A stretch of DNA of 64,000 nt, taken from Dama dama (lineage: Eukaryota; Chordata; Mammalia; Artiodactyla; Cervidae). Shown here in pieces: positions 42,827 through 54,399 of the stretch. The translations under genes and the position numbers were made by a program. The notes under the pieces were generated by a model. The model made no database searches. It saw nothing but the letters and a program-made list of their open reading frames with translations, and had not been told where the DNA came from. The stretch covers positions 27,688,001-27,752,000 of the forward strand of contig NC_083697.1 of assembly GCF_033118175.1 (NCBI RefSeq), written 5' to 3'. The first letter of the stretch is position 1; every line of letters starts with the position of its first letter.

Positions 42827-45400
42827 GCATGTTTGTATTTGAGACTTAATACTAATCATGCTCTATTTCTTGATCTCCACTCAAAACTAGATTTTTTTTT
42901 CCTCCTAGTACTCCAACAACAAAAATATCAACTTTTAAAAATTACTAGCTCCATTTCTTTACAGATATGAAAAGTGGAAATCTTATCTCATATATTATTT
43001 TGTGTGCAACAGAAGACACTAATTATATTATCACTGTACTACTCAAATGTCTAGCAAAGCACCTAGATGGATGAGGACCTTCATCTAATTACAGTAATTT
43101 ATATTTGGATGGGTTCAGTTCACCAGGGCTCACTGAGATGCTCTTACAAATATCGCCAGATTCCCTAAATTCTCAGCATTAAATCGATTAACCTAATCTT
43201 TGGTAATTCTCTCTTCTGTTGTAACCGAAAGCAATGTTGGTGATTGCTCAATGTAACTGAATGTGCCAAAAGTTCAGTTGTTCTGATTCTCCATAGATTA
43301 CCAAGACAGATGGTCAACTGGCAGGAGCCCAGAAACACTAGTTCTACCTTTTAAGAACCATCTAAACAACTAAATCTTACAAATCCTGACATAACGATTA
43401 TGTTTTATTATGACGATTTGCTGATAGTCACAAACATTTTCAAATAACAGTATTTCTTAAGAAAATGTATTTGGATGGAGGAAAATATTTTAGAACGTGG
43501 ATTTTAAGAATCACAACATTATAATTTCTTCTTCTTAGCTTTGCCGTTACTTTTACTTTGACATTTTTAGCTAAGTGCTTCATTATGTGGGAGGGGGCAC
43601 TATACCTTGAACTGTTTCAATTTAGTCTTGATTTAAAAATACTAAATTAGAAACTGTGCAATAAAGGACATTTACATCATACCAAAGTTATAAATCAGTC
43701 AGTCAGCAAATAAGAGCCCAAGTACCAGAGGCAGGTAATACAAGAATCCAAAATGAATTCTATTCTCAGAGGTGACAGAGTACTGATTCTCTAGCATGCT
43801 TGGAGGAGGCCCTGAGGTTAGATCAGCTTGGATGGAATTTCCTGTTTTGCTGCATGAAATTTCCATGATGAAAATGGAAGATGGGAGAAGAAAGGGGGAA
43901 GAAAAGAATTAAATAATTGAAAAGAAAATACCTTACAAAAGTTGCATGGTTTCAAATTCCAGATAGAGTTTTAAATAGAAATAAGTAAAACCACATTAAC
44001 ATGAGATAGCCCTTTCAATTTGGGTTTTATTTTCACTAGGGTGAGCATGCTCACACGTGCATTAAAAAAAGGCGAGAATTGAAACAGTAACTTGATTCAA
44101 AAAGACTATTAACAAAAGGACCACTTATTTCTAAAGTACAAGATGTTTGTGGTCAAGACCATCTATCAGAAGAATATCTAAATTCTAAAACGTGACTAGT
44201 CTGATTGTACCAACTCAATTTATTATGCAATAATAATAACAATACTGGTATTTCTAGGACTCTGTTTAGAAGCAGTGACAAGTAATGGTTACATAATTTA
44301 AAAAATCTAAAATTTAGTTTTTTAATATTTTTACTCAGGCCTTCTGCTCTTCACTTGACTTGTGAAGGTCATGTTATAATGTCATTAGATCTGAAAGTTT
44401 TTTTTTAAATAATGTGAATGGGATTGCTTATACTTTCTTATATCAGCAATAGAGCAGCAAATACACAGATTTACAATTTACAGGAAAATATAAGTATTTA
44501 TTATGAGTATTAAATTCCTACTAGTTCAAATATCTACTGTATTATTCTCATTAGAGAAACATTTTAAAACAAGTAATGATATTAACTATCCAATGGCTGC
44601 TATGTGTGAGGTTAAAAATTTTAGAAGTAAACACAAAAGAATAATATCACAGGAAATCACATTCTCCAATGTCTGTACTATTTTTGAGATCAATTTAAAT
44701 AAGAAAAAAAAAAACCACAATACTCCCCCCAAAAGAAGATGAGAAGAATATCAGTTTTTCCAATAGCAGATTAAAAAAACCGCAGGGTGAAAAATTCGTG
44801 GTTGTAAAACTGTGAAGGTTTTTATTCTTAGAAGATATAAATCAGGATTACTATTAGGTCAAGAGCATTACATAGAATTTTAAAGAGAGCATTAGAGGGA
44901 TAGTAGCTGGCAATCCTTTGTGTTTGTAGCCTAAAAGCAAATTAGATTTGCTTTTTTCCACCATCGAATATATACCCAGAGTTAGAAAAAAATATGATTT
45001 TCTTCCTTGCATTTTTTTCTCTGAATAAACAATTAATGAATAGTAAAACCATCCACCACCCTCATGAAGGCTTTTGTCTAGCAAATATTTGTGAGCTCCT
45101 GTCATGCATTTCAGTTACCAACTTCTCAAACTTTATCTAATTGGTCTGGTGCTTATCTTTTACTCATCATACTATTCTAGCATACGTATATATATATTTT
45201 TAATAGGATGGCTCTGTGTTTTATGTCACTTCCTATTTCTTGTTTTTGTTTTTTTTAAGACTCTTGTAGAACACACTAAGGGAGGGAAATTTTTCAAAAA
45301 TGAAAGAGCCTGCAGGAAGGCTTAGAAAGGGTAGTGGGAACAGCAGAAGGCAGTCTCTGGGTCGTGACAATATAATGCTTCTAGACGACAAACTTGCTTG
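42827..45400. other. No recognised gene or repeat over about 2.6 kb
   Basis: AT-rich, single-copy-looking DNA. Frames at 44503-44742, 44854-45105 and 45104-45325 are short and without motifs. Confidence 0.5.
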
Positions 45401-45639
45401 TTTAACTAAATCAGATAAGGGGAGGACCACACTGGCGGTTACCTTTTGCCTACCTTCTCAGTAGGGTTGCCTGTGTCGGTCAAGTCAATCCTCCCGTGAT
45501 CAATATGGATCATCAAGATGGTTGAACTGACTCTGCTGTGCCTGACTGTCTGTTGGCTGGGACACGCATTCACAGCAAGATATGCACAGGAATATTAATT
45601 ATGGAGTCAAGCGAGAAGCAAGAGACTGCACTCTAGAAA

Positions 45640-45815
45640 CTCGCAGAAAGCCGCAGTCGGCTCACGGCGCTTCCCGCACACCCGGCCGCGCTCCTGCTCG
45701 CTGGGCACAGGCGGGCTGTCGCCCTGCTGCTTTATGTTAATCAGAGAATAAATAAGTGGCCAACTGCAGTCGGTGGGCATATGCTGGTCAACTGTCTCTG
45801 TCTAATTAAGTTGTA
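45640..45815. promoter_or_regulatory. Candidate regulatory element: isolated CpG cluster and homeodomain-like sites
   Basis: Twelve CpG dinucleotides fall within 80 bp (45642-45721), with high G+C, while the surrounding DNA is AT-rich and nearly CpG-free. The cluster is followed by TTAATCAG (about 45737) and TCTAATTAAG (45801-45810), which resemble homeodomain binding cores. No known SINE or LTR accounts for it. A small promoter, an enhancer or a lineage-specific GC insertion are all possible. I see no adjacent open exon. Confidence 0.35.
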
Positions 45816-46036
45816 AGCCCACTGGTCAGGGGCTTCGTTTAAATCTGTGTTCTGGAAAGCACTTAGTGTTGAGACCCAGTGAATGTGAGAGAGGAGGGCA
45901 AATGACTGAAGTTTCATAAGCAAGAAAAAACTTCTAAGAATGTGTGTGTGAGAGAGAAAGACAGAGAGAGTGAGCATGGTATCTTGTAGAAGGTTAGCTA
46001 AATCCTTTGGGCAAAGAATGGGATTTTACTTTTGAT

Positions 46037-46247
46037 GTTGTTCTTTAGTCACTAAGTTGTGTCCAACTCTCACGCAGACCCTATGGACTGTAGCCCGCCA
46101 GGCTCCTCTGTCCATGGGATTCTCCAGGCAAGAATCCTGGAGTGGGTTGTTATGTCCTCCTCCAGAGGATCTTCCCAACACAGGGATGAACCTGCATGTC
46201 CTGCATTGGCAGACAGATTCTTTACCACTGGGCCACCAGGGAAGTCC
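46037..46247 (-). mobile_element. Bov-tA SINE with 11-bp target duplication
   Basis: Antisense copy from TTGTTCTTTAGTCACTAAGT to GGGCCACCAGGGAAGTCC. Duplication TTACTTTTGAT (46026-46036) / TTACTTTCGAT (46248-46258). Confidence 0.95.
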
Positions 46248-46452
46248 TTACTTTCGATAGAAGTTTGCTAATATGTAGCTCTATAATAAACATACTATGT
46301 AATTTATATAAAACTTGTATATTATTCAATAGTTTTATAATTTAATAAAATCAATACTATATAACATGATATATACAACTTAGAAATGATGTCAAGCATT
46401 TACAAATGTAATAAACATAAACATCAAATTGAATAAATATTAATATAATTTG

Positions 46453-46842
46453 AGTTGGAGAAGACTCTTGAGAGTGTGGACTGCAAGGAGAAGTATTGGA
46501 AAAGATTCTTGAGAGTCTCTTGGTGTGCTAGGAGATCCAACCAGTCAATTCTAAATGAAATCAGTCCTGAATATTCATTGGAAGGACTGATGCTGAAGCT
46601 GAAGCTCCAAAACTTTGGCCATCTGATGCAAAGAACTGACTCATTGGAAAAGACCCTGATGCTGGATAAGATAGAAGGCAGGAGGAGAAAGGGAGGACAC
46701 AGGAGTTGGTTGGGTGGCATCACTGACTCAATGGACATGAGTTTGAGCAAGCTCCAGGAGATGGTGAAGGACGGGAAAGCCTGGCATGCTACAGTCCGTG
46801 GGGTCGCAAAGAGTTGGACAACTGAGCGACTGAACAACAATA
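46453..46842 (+). mobile_element. BovB LINE 3' end, sense strand, with internal 41-bp duplication
   Basis: Sense BovB from TTGGAGAAGACTCTTGAGAG to TGGACAACTGAGCGACTGAA. The first 41 bp (46455-46495) are repeated in diverged form starting at 46496 (TTGGAAAAGATTCTTGAGAG), which other copies lack. Confidence 0.93.
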
Positions 46843-46928
46843 CATTTGAATATTTATACCATATATTGCATGTGTGTGCAAGTGTATGTTACACATCTAA
46901 GTGTGGGTATGTGCATTTGTGTTTATAG
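46455..46928 (+). pseudogene. BovB ORF C-terminus, open for 157 codons
   Basis: This sense frame covers the end of the BovB reverse-transcriptase ORF: RRSNQSILNEISPEYSLEGL at residues 27-46, QNFGHLMQRTDSLEKTLML, and DGKAWHATVRGVAKSW. It then runs past the BovB end into host DNA for about 28 codons. It lacks every catalytic motif. The open state extends across the 41-bp duplication, with a start codon just inside the element. A fortuitous frame without promoter evidence. Confidence 0.85.
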
Positions 46929-46929
46929 A

Positions 46930-49020
46930 CAGCAATAATGTACTGTGTGGTGCATTTAGATGAACACATAGTTAACTAAGTATTCAAACATTCATTTAAA
47001 ATGTCTGAACAGTGGGTATTCTCTATTTTATATTTTTGGTCATGTAATTCAGGAAAGTCTCTTGTCTTCTCCTGTGTCCTCTGCTGTCTGTCACTCCATC
47101 ATGTCTGTTGCTCTTAGTTCCAGAATAGTGGGGTTAACTGCCAGCAACAAAGGGAAAGAAAGCAGAAATTAAAATACACACTAATATATGTGTTTATTGG
47201 ACTTTTTGTGTTTAAAGTTTCCTTCTTTGCTGCATAGTCATCATTTACTTATTTGAATACCCACAGCATTAAATAATATGCTATTATTTTCAAGTGTGTA
47301 CATGTGAATGCATTTGTCTGTAACACATTTTTTTCTTCAAAAGGCTATAAGATATCCAAGGCTAAGGACCAAACTTTATTTTATTTTATGCTTCTAGCAT
47401 TCCCCCTTGTGCCAGCCCAAGTAGTTTCCAACAAATACCTGATTGATATCTACTATGTATTTTATCATTTCTACATTAAGGAAAATTTGATAATTTCATA
47501 AATATTTAAACTGCTTTATACTTTGATAAGTATTAGCATATACATAACAGATAAGGAATAAAGCAGTGGCTCTGGCAAGAAGAACCTGGCTTAATGTATT
47601 TACTCATGTTCAGTTCTAGAATGTAGATATTAACGTCCTCCAAACATTGATATTATTAGAAAAAATATTGTCTAAAGCACCTACCTTTTATATTCTCTCC
47701 CCCTAATTTAAAGAACTGGACATTTTAGAATATAGTCAAAAATAAATGTTGGGTTTAAGGCCAAATTTATGTTTTCTTCCATGGCTCTCTTATGCCGCCT
47801 CATGGAGATCCACTGAAGGTAGAAGGCAGGCATTTGCAGCCACAGAAGTTATGACAAAGAAGGTCTATGGTTCTGTTATTGCCCTCCTTTATATTTGCAG
47901 GGAATAAAGTGAGGTTTAAGAATTATTAGATTAATTTATTCACTTAGGCATTTCCTTTTGTCCTACACAGTTTGAAGCAGTTACCTGCACATATCAATTT
48001 TGCCTGATTAAGTATCCACACAGTGCTTGCTCCGTCTTCATTTGAAAGCTTTTGTTCCCTATTGCTCTCTGCCTTCCTCCTCACAGTGAAAACCACTGGC
48101 TCGCAAAGTAATGCTTTAGACTCCCAGAAATAATTCTAGGAAAAGAGGTCAAATTCCCCCCAAAATAATCCTCAGACTCTCCAAAGCAAACCAAGAACTC
48201 AACTATGAAAAATAAACTCTTGCTTTATTTCTGAATCCCTGTTTTGGCCTCATTCTGCTCTTCTCCTATCTACCTTCCATTAATTATGTGAAAAAAAAAA
48301 ACAAAACTAAGCTTTAGTACACTCTGCTTACCTTTTTACAAAGTACCTGACCACGTTCTGGTAACTTTCTGGATATCAGAGTCACCTTCCACAGCAAGAA
48401 TCTCATACGCCCTTGTTGATCTGCCCCCAGAGATGGGAGAATAGCACCTGCCCACAGCTTGGTGACGGGAGTAGAGCTTCTCATTGATAGAGCACCTGCC
48501 ATTGGCTACTGTCCCCCTGGGATGTCCAAGCTTAGCTTTCCCTAGAGCCCTAATATTCTTTCCTCTTCACAGAGACAGATATTTGTTACTCTGCTTCAGG
48601 CTTTGTCTGTCCTTCACTTTTCTTTTCCCAGAATTAGCAAATCTTGGTTACTAATTTTTTACTTTGATATCTCCTTGGATGGCACACTTGGGTAGTGGAT
48701 AGGCCTGTTTAAATTAACAAAAGTATCAAGAGTTGGTCTAGTGTCAAGAACTGGATGCTGCCTGCCTGCCCTTTTCTTTTTAACTTGTGTAATCCCTTCT
48801 CATCTATGATTTTTTAAATATCCTCCTCAATAAAACCTTGTAAAATCAGTTTAAAACCCATAAACATCCCATGAATCCTCCAGATGAAGTCAGTCTTTAC
48901 CTCGCTTTCTCTTCTCAACACTCCAGCCATCAATCAGTGCTTTGCGAACTTACGTGCTGCCTCCCCAATTAAACAAAATTTCCTAAATAATGATAACTAA
49001 AATTATTATTGCAACTTTAA
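46930..49020. other. No recognised gene or repeat over about 2.1 kb
   Basis: Single-copy-looking DNA; frames at 47304-47501 and 48314-48502 carry no motif. Confidence 0.45.
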
Positions 49021-49029
49021 TCTAAATGT

Positions 49030-49200
49030 GACTATACACTAAGCCCTTAAATAACCACATTGTATTCATTGTCTCATTTGCACTTTATGACATCCACTTG
49101 TAGTAAGCATTATGTCCATTTTTAATGCAGAAAATGAGCATTACAGAGAATAAGTTCCTTGACCAATGTCCTCTAGCTAGGAACAAAAGAGCCAGATAAT
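49030..49200 (+). repeat. MIR SINE relic
   Basis: ATTCATTGTCTCATTTGCAC, TTAATGCAGAAAATGAGCAT, TAAGTTCCTTGACCAATGTC and CTAGCTAGGAACAAAAGAGCC follow the MIR consensus order. Confidence 0.75.
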
Positions 49201-49214
49201 TTTTCTACTTTTTT

Positions 49215-49352
49215 TGCTTACTATTTTGTAACATATATTTATGTTTTTATTATTTGCCTCCTCCTCCACTAGAATGTAAATCCTTAAGGACAGAGATTTT
49301 AATCTGTTCTATTCACTGTTGTGTCTGCAACAGCACTTGGCCTCTAGTATAG
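49215..49352 (+). repeat. L2 LINE 3' terminus
   Basis: CACTAGAATGTAAATCCTTA, AGGACAGAGATTTTAATCTG, TATTCACTGTTGTGTCTGC and AACAGCACTTGGCCTCTAG match the L2 end well. Confidence 0.75.
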
Positions 49353-49405
49353 TCTCTGTCTCTCTCTGTCTCTCTCTCTATATATATACATACATACACA
49401 TACCA
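49353..49405. repeat. (TC)n(TA)n(CATA)n compound microsatellite
   Basis: CTGTCTCTCTCTGTCTCTCT passes into TATATATATACATACATACA directly after the L2 end. Confidence 0.9.
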
Positions 49406-49634
49406 ATGCATCATAAAATAATTAAGTAAATTATGTAAGTTCCAACTAAGTGTATAACACAAATGCTTTTCATCCCCCAAGGCCTGCCTCAAATGCCATA
49501 CTGTGAATCTTTCCTAGATTTTTCCACCCATCTCCCAAACTAGAAGTTATCTTACTCTTCCATATACTCTAGCTCTTTCACAGGAGTGATCAATCGTATA
49601 GTTCATCATTTACCTGTTGGTCTAAGTACAAATA

Positions 49635-49844
49635 TGGGCTTCCCTGGTGACTCAGTGGTAAAGAATCTGCCTACCAATGAAGGAAACATGGGTTCGATCC
49701 CTGAGTCAGGAAGAGCCCCTGGAAAAGGAAATGGCCAGCCATTAGAGTATTCCTGCCTGAGAAATCCCATGGACAGAGGAACCTGGCAGGCTACAGTCTA
49801 TGGGGTCACAAAAGAGTCAGACACAACTTAGCAACTAAACAACA
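49635..49844 (+). mobile_element. Bov-tA SINE with 11-bp target duplication
   Basis: Sense copy from TGGGCTTCCCTGGTGACTCA through GGGTTCGATCCCTGAGTCAG to AACTTAGCAACTAAACAAC. Exact duplication AAGTACAAATA at 49624-49634 and 49845-49855. Confidence 0.97.
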
Positions 49845-49859
49845 AAGTACAAATAAATA

Positions 49860-51123
49860 TAAAGCACTTTTCAACATAAAAAACCCTCCAAATTTAAAAA
49901 AAGGGTTTTTTTTTAATTTTTAAAAATGTTGAAGTATATTATCTTGTTTTTCCTTAACCTGCCTTCTCAAAGAAGACAATGAAAAAAAGATGACCAGGCA
50001 GTCTCAGATGTGTCTAAAGTTCAAAAAGTCACTTTTCAAAGAAGGAAAGGGCACCAGGTCCAGTTGGAACGTGGCTTTGTTTTCTGTGACTTCACGGCTG
50101 CCACACAGGCATGACAAAGCCAGCGTCAGGCGCATTCTTCCCTCCAAGAAGGTGTAGTTAAGTGTGACTGGTGAAGGAAGGGATACTACGGTTCAGTGGA
50201 GCCAAGTATCGTGGGAAGGACCGCCCCAGTGGAGACCCCAACACCAGGATGGCACAGCTGCCCCTCACCTGAGACACCTATGTGCTTCTCTCGTATGAAC
50301 AGAAAGAAGGATAGATGGGTATATTTTACGTATATACATATATATGCATATAAAATATTTACACTAATATATGTCCTATAAAATATCATATATATTCACT
50401 ATGTATATTTTAGAAAGAATATACATAACCCCATGTTGTACCCCTTTCCTGATTGATTAGTTTTATATATATTAACAATACATACATATTATATATACTA
50501 ATATATATTTACACACAAAAGAGCATGTAGAATATAACATATAATCAATCAGTGAGTAAGTAAAGGCACGCAACATGGAATTCACAATCTAAACACCTCT
50601 TTTATATTAAAAAATTATATAAATCATATTTTATCATTACTTTTTAATTGTTTTAAAAATAAGAAAATTTAGATAAAATAATAAGATCCATTGTAAAGTA
50701 TCTAAATCAATTTTTCTTTGTTGACAGCAGGTGATTAGAGCATAGGTATGAAAGCCTGAAAGCAACCAGAATCCAAAAACTAAGAAGATGAAAGTAATAA
50801 GATTTCTGTTTACTGGTACTAATGTACACAGCCTCTAGGGCACATTTGAGAAAAATTCTTAAGAAAAAATTTTTAAATAAACAAAACTGCATAGACACCT
50901 TCTTGATTACATACTCAAAATACTGATTAAGGGAGATAAACTCTAAAGTTAAATCACAGATATTATATGGTTAAAAAAAAATCAGCATGGCAACACCAAA
51001 CATCTTTCCAGAATCTTTGGGGATTTTTGAATTTTCTATTGAGAAATCTAGATTTAAAATTGTTTTAAACACTCTGATTACTAATTAAAATATGCCTTTA
51101 TATCAGTGAAAACAGTTTTGAAG
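49860..51123. other. No recognised gene; AT microsatellite-like tract
   Basis: No exon is seen. About 50325-50520 is dominated by TATATA/CATATA motifs. A GC-richer patch at 50040-50290 has no frame of note. Confidence 0.45.
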
Positions 51124-51318
51124 GGACTTCCCTTGTGGCTCAGCTGGTAAAGAATCCGCCTGCAATGTGGGAGACCTGGGTTCAATCCCTGGATTGGGAA
51201 AATCCCCTGGAGAAGAGAACAGTTACCCACTCCAGTATTCTGACCTGAAGAATTTCATGGACTGTATAGTCCATGGGGTCGCAAAGAGTCCGACACAACT
51301 GAGTGACTTTCACTTTCA
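51124..51318 (+). mobile_element. Bov-tA SINE
   Basis: Sense copy: GGGACTTCCCTTGTGGCTCA, GGGTTCAATCCCTGGATTGG, GTCGCAAAGAGTCCGACAC, with a GTGACTTTCACTTTCACT terminus. No clear target duplication. Confidence 0.95.
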
Positions 51319-51319
51319 C

Positions 51320-52371
51320 TAGTGATAGCATACTCTTTCCATAGAATATTTTTATTTCAAAAATGTGGTTTAAAAATGACATAATAATAACTCATTTCAT
51401 TCATGCTTAACAAGAAATAATCTCCCAATGATTTGCTTAACAAAAAATAAAACAAAATGGTAAACTACCAAAACAAACAAACAAAAAAATAACAGTTCCA
51501 CCAGAAAACAAAAATGACTTTCTTTTCTAAGACAATGTCTATACAATATCAAATATACTAAGCAGACAGATGTCATGATGGGGATAGTAGACCTGTTTTT
51601 CTTCTTTCAAAATCCTGGTAAAGCCACCAATGAAAGAAAATGAAGTCACAAGGATAAAAATGGTTAACCCACCTCTTTATCTCCTTTTCATTTTCTCTGA
51701 AATATTTTTAGTATATAGTGTTAGGTCCAAATGGACTTAAGATATTTATAAATTATAATGATAAAACAAACACCGTGACTTTATTCCTGATTTCATATGC
51801 ACAGAAAAACACCATTATGTTACTTGTGGGATTTTCTCTATCCTTTTTTTTCTTTATTCATTTTTGAGATGACATTTTTAGGATTGTGGGCAGGTAATTG
51901 GTTTTCTGCAATAAGAGTCTTTTTCTTGAATAACTGATCCAACAAGTCATACCTTGAAGAAAGTGAGTTACATGCTGTGAGGTACAAGCAGATAGGATGT
52001 GGCAAGTGTTTGAAAAATAATTTGCCAGATTATTTTAAATTTCTGAGTGGCCCAAGATTGAGACTCCTAATTGCTATGCCAAATTTCATTGCCTTTTCCT
52101 ATTGGTTTACCGTGGAAAATGTGCTCAGAATCAAATTTCTTCATTTCACACATATTAAAATTAATTATCTCCATATACAAGGCACTGTTGTGGGTGTCAG
52201 TATATAAACAGCATTGAGAGAGACAAAGCCCCTAACCTCACAGTGCTTACCTTCAAGTAGGGGAAAGCAATTAAATACTTAGACGACTGACAAGATAGGC
52301 AATATTTAAAAGAAAATAATGGAATAACATGTTTTTAGATTGGTAGAGTTAATAAACTAAAATATCAAACG
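51320..52371. other. Mostly unassigned DNA; possible ancient repeat near its end
   Basis: No exon is recognised. At about 52165-52330, CAAGGCACTGTTGTGGGTGT..AAAGCCCCTAACCTCACAGTG resembles an old dispersed repeat (compare 53370-53520 and 62617-62830), family unassigned. Confidence 0.4.
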
Positions 52372-52499
52372 AGCTGTTATTCAGTTACCCAGCTGTGTCC
52401 GACTCCTTGCAACCTCATGGACTGCAGCACGCCAGGCCTCCCTGTCCCTCACCATCTCCCAGAGTTTGCCCAAGTTCATGTCCATTGCATTGGTGATGA
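52372..52499 (-). mobile_element. BovB LINE 3' terminus, very short
   Basis: AGCTGTTATTCAGTTACCCAG, ACTGCAGCACGCCAGGCCTC, CATGTCCATTGCATTGGTGA: only the last 120-130 bp of BovB in antisense. Confidence 0.88.
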
Positions 52500-53484
52500 A
52501 ATGAGATATTATATTAATTTATAAATTTCCCTTCTATCTCTTGCTCTCTTTTTCTTCAAGCATAGTATGTTTTTCATCTTTACCCTTAAAGAAAAAATTC
52601 AATATACTTTTTAGATGAAATAGCACATTCCCTTATAGACCAATTACATACTCTGAAAATAACCTCAGAACTCTGAGAAAGTAAGTTTGTTACAGGTAAA
52701 CCGAGATTGAAAATCAACAGTTCATTTACACTGATCTTCAGAAAAGTTGTTGAAGTTGTCTAAATGGAATATATGTTGAAAGACTTGTAAAGACTGTCTA
52801 GAGGAAAATAAAGAGCCTTGCTTACTCATGGATGCTGCTGAATCAATTTATTCCTGAGGCAATGATATTAATATGTCACCTCTATAGATCTTCCTAGGTG
52901 ATTTGGCGCATATAAAGAACAGTATATGCTTTCCTTATTGATTAGACAGGCTATATTAAAATGAGCATCTCTAATCAATTTTTAATCCAGCAAAAAATAA
53001 TGGAAAAATACTAAAACATTATCTCTGCTTTAAAGAATATTAAGAGGAAGGTTAATAGTCCCCATCAATTGGTTTTCTTTATGCAGAGTAGTTTCCATGC
53101 CTGTGAACAATGGAATAATTAGGCCATCTGCTGGCAAGCGGGAAATAGGCAACCTTTTTCATCCAAACTCAACTAAAGTCAACTGGGTGGTATTTCAGGC
53201 TTAAGGTTATTGTTTGTTGTTTTCCTTACCTACATTTATCTGTAGTCTTTCATTTTAAATACTTTTGGTCACAGTAATTTAACTTCCTAACTAAACCTTT
53301 CTAACTGAGGTGAGGAGCTACAACATGAATGCAACCATAGTGATTGCTTCATTTATATAGTTATTACATATTGAAGATCTGTTATGGAGAAGGCAGCATT
53401 TTAAACATTAAGGATGCAGCAATATACATGACAACTTTTTTACTCTCACAGAATGAATATTCTAGATGGACAGGTGTTAACTAG
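52500..53484. other. No recognised gene; old repeat at the end
   Basis: AT-rich DNA. About 53370-53484 resembles the ancient repeat noted near 52165. Confidence 0.4.
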
Positions 53485-53554
53485 TAAAATGATAAAAAAT
53501 AAATTTTTTTCTTAAAGAATGAGTAAACCAAGCTAAAGTGTTTGATAGTTTATA
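53485..53554. repeat. Left copy of the 70-bp direct repeat flanking a SINE
   Basis: It starts TAAAATGATAAAAAATAAAT and ends TGTTTGATAGTTTATA. It matches 53833-53902 at 66 of 70 positions without gaps. Sequence outside the two copies differs. Confidence 0.95.
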
Positions 53555-53832
53555 TCAAGCTGTTTGCAACAGTCCATGGAATTCTCCAGGCCAGAAGACT
53601 GGAGTGGGTGGCCTTTCCTTTCTCCAGGGGATCTTTCCAACCCAGGGATTGAATCCAAATCTCCTGCAATGCAGGAGGATTCTTTACCAGTTGAGCCACA
53701 AAGGAAGCCCGAGAATACTGGAGTGGGTAGCCTATCCCTTCTCCAAGGGATCTTCCCGCCTCCGGAATCAAAGCGGGGTCTCCTGCATTACAGGTGGATT
53801 CTTTACCAACTGAGCTATGAGGGAAGCCCCCA
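53555..53832 (-). mobile_element. Composite Bov-tA SINE (one copy plus a repeated head)
   Basis: One antisense Bov-tA (CAGTCCATGGAATTCTCCAG to TTGAGCCACAAAGGAAGCCC, ending about 53709) is followed directly by a second piece (GAGAATACTGGAGTGGGTAG to CTGAGCTATGAGGGAAGCCC). The head half, including the tRNA-like part, is therefore present twice. The 3' terminal BovB-like segment is shortened (CTGTTTGCAACAG). Confidence 0.93.
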
Positions 53833-53902
53833 TAAAATGATAAAAGATAAATTTTTTTCTTAAAAAATGAGCAAACCAAGCTAGAGTGTTTGATAGTTTA
53901 TA
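53833..53902. repeat. Right copy of the 70-bp direct repeat flanking a SINE
   Basis: It starts TAAAATGATAAAAGATAAAT and ends TGTTTGATAGTTTATA. Four single-base differences from the left copy, all A/G or T/C transitions. Confidence 0.95.
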
Positions 53903-54349
53903 GTAGATGCCATAGTATTTCAATTTGGTTTCTAGAGAGAAAGACAAGATTCTTGAATCTTTGTTCTGGAAAATATTTATTCTGTTGGCCAATGTCAACC
54001 AAATTGAATAAATGTTGCTAAAATTCACATCTGAGAGTTCTCAGCCCTTGTAAATTTGACTGAGTCTACTTCCAGTGATCTTCCCAAATTGTAGCAATCC
54101 GTGGAAATGACATATCCCTGTAACAAGGGATTTTAAGCAGACTTTCTTTGAAGCAGTAGCAACTAACTCTCTTTTCAGTATGAAGGGCAGAATAGGACAC
54201 TCTAGCCTTGAGGATATCTGCATTAGGTCATCCTGAATATAATTCACTGATGCTACTGCTAACACAACGGAAACCGTTCTCCAGGTAAATTGAGGACTTT
54301 AGTTTTCTGGGGACTTCAATTTGGCACCATTCCCAGGATCATTCTCTGC

Positions 54350-54351
<2 letters not shown>

Positions 54352-54391
<40 letters not shown>

Positions 54392-54397
54392 TGCACA
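54352..54397. repeat. (CT)n(CA)n compound microsatellite
   Basis: CTCTCTCTCTCTCTCTCTCT passes into CACACACACACACACACA. Confidence 0.95.
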
Positions 54398-54399
54398 CA

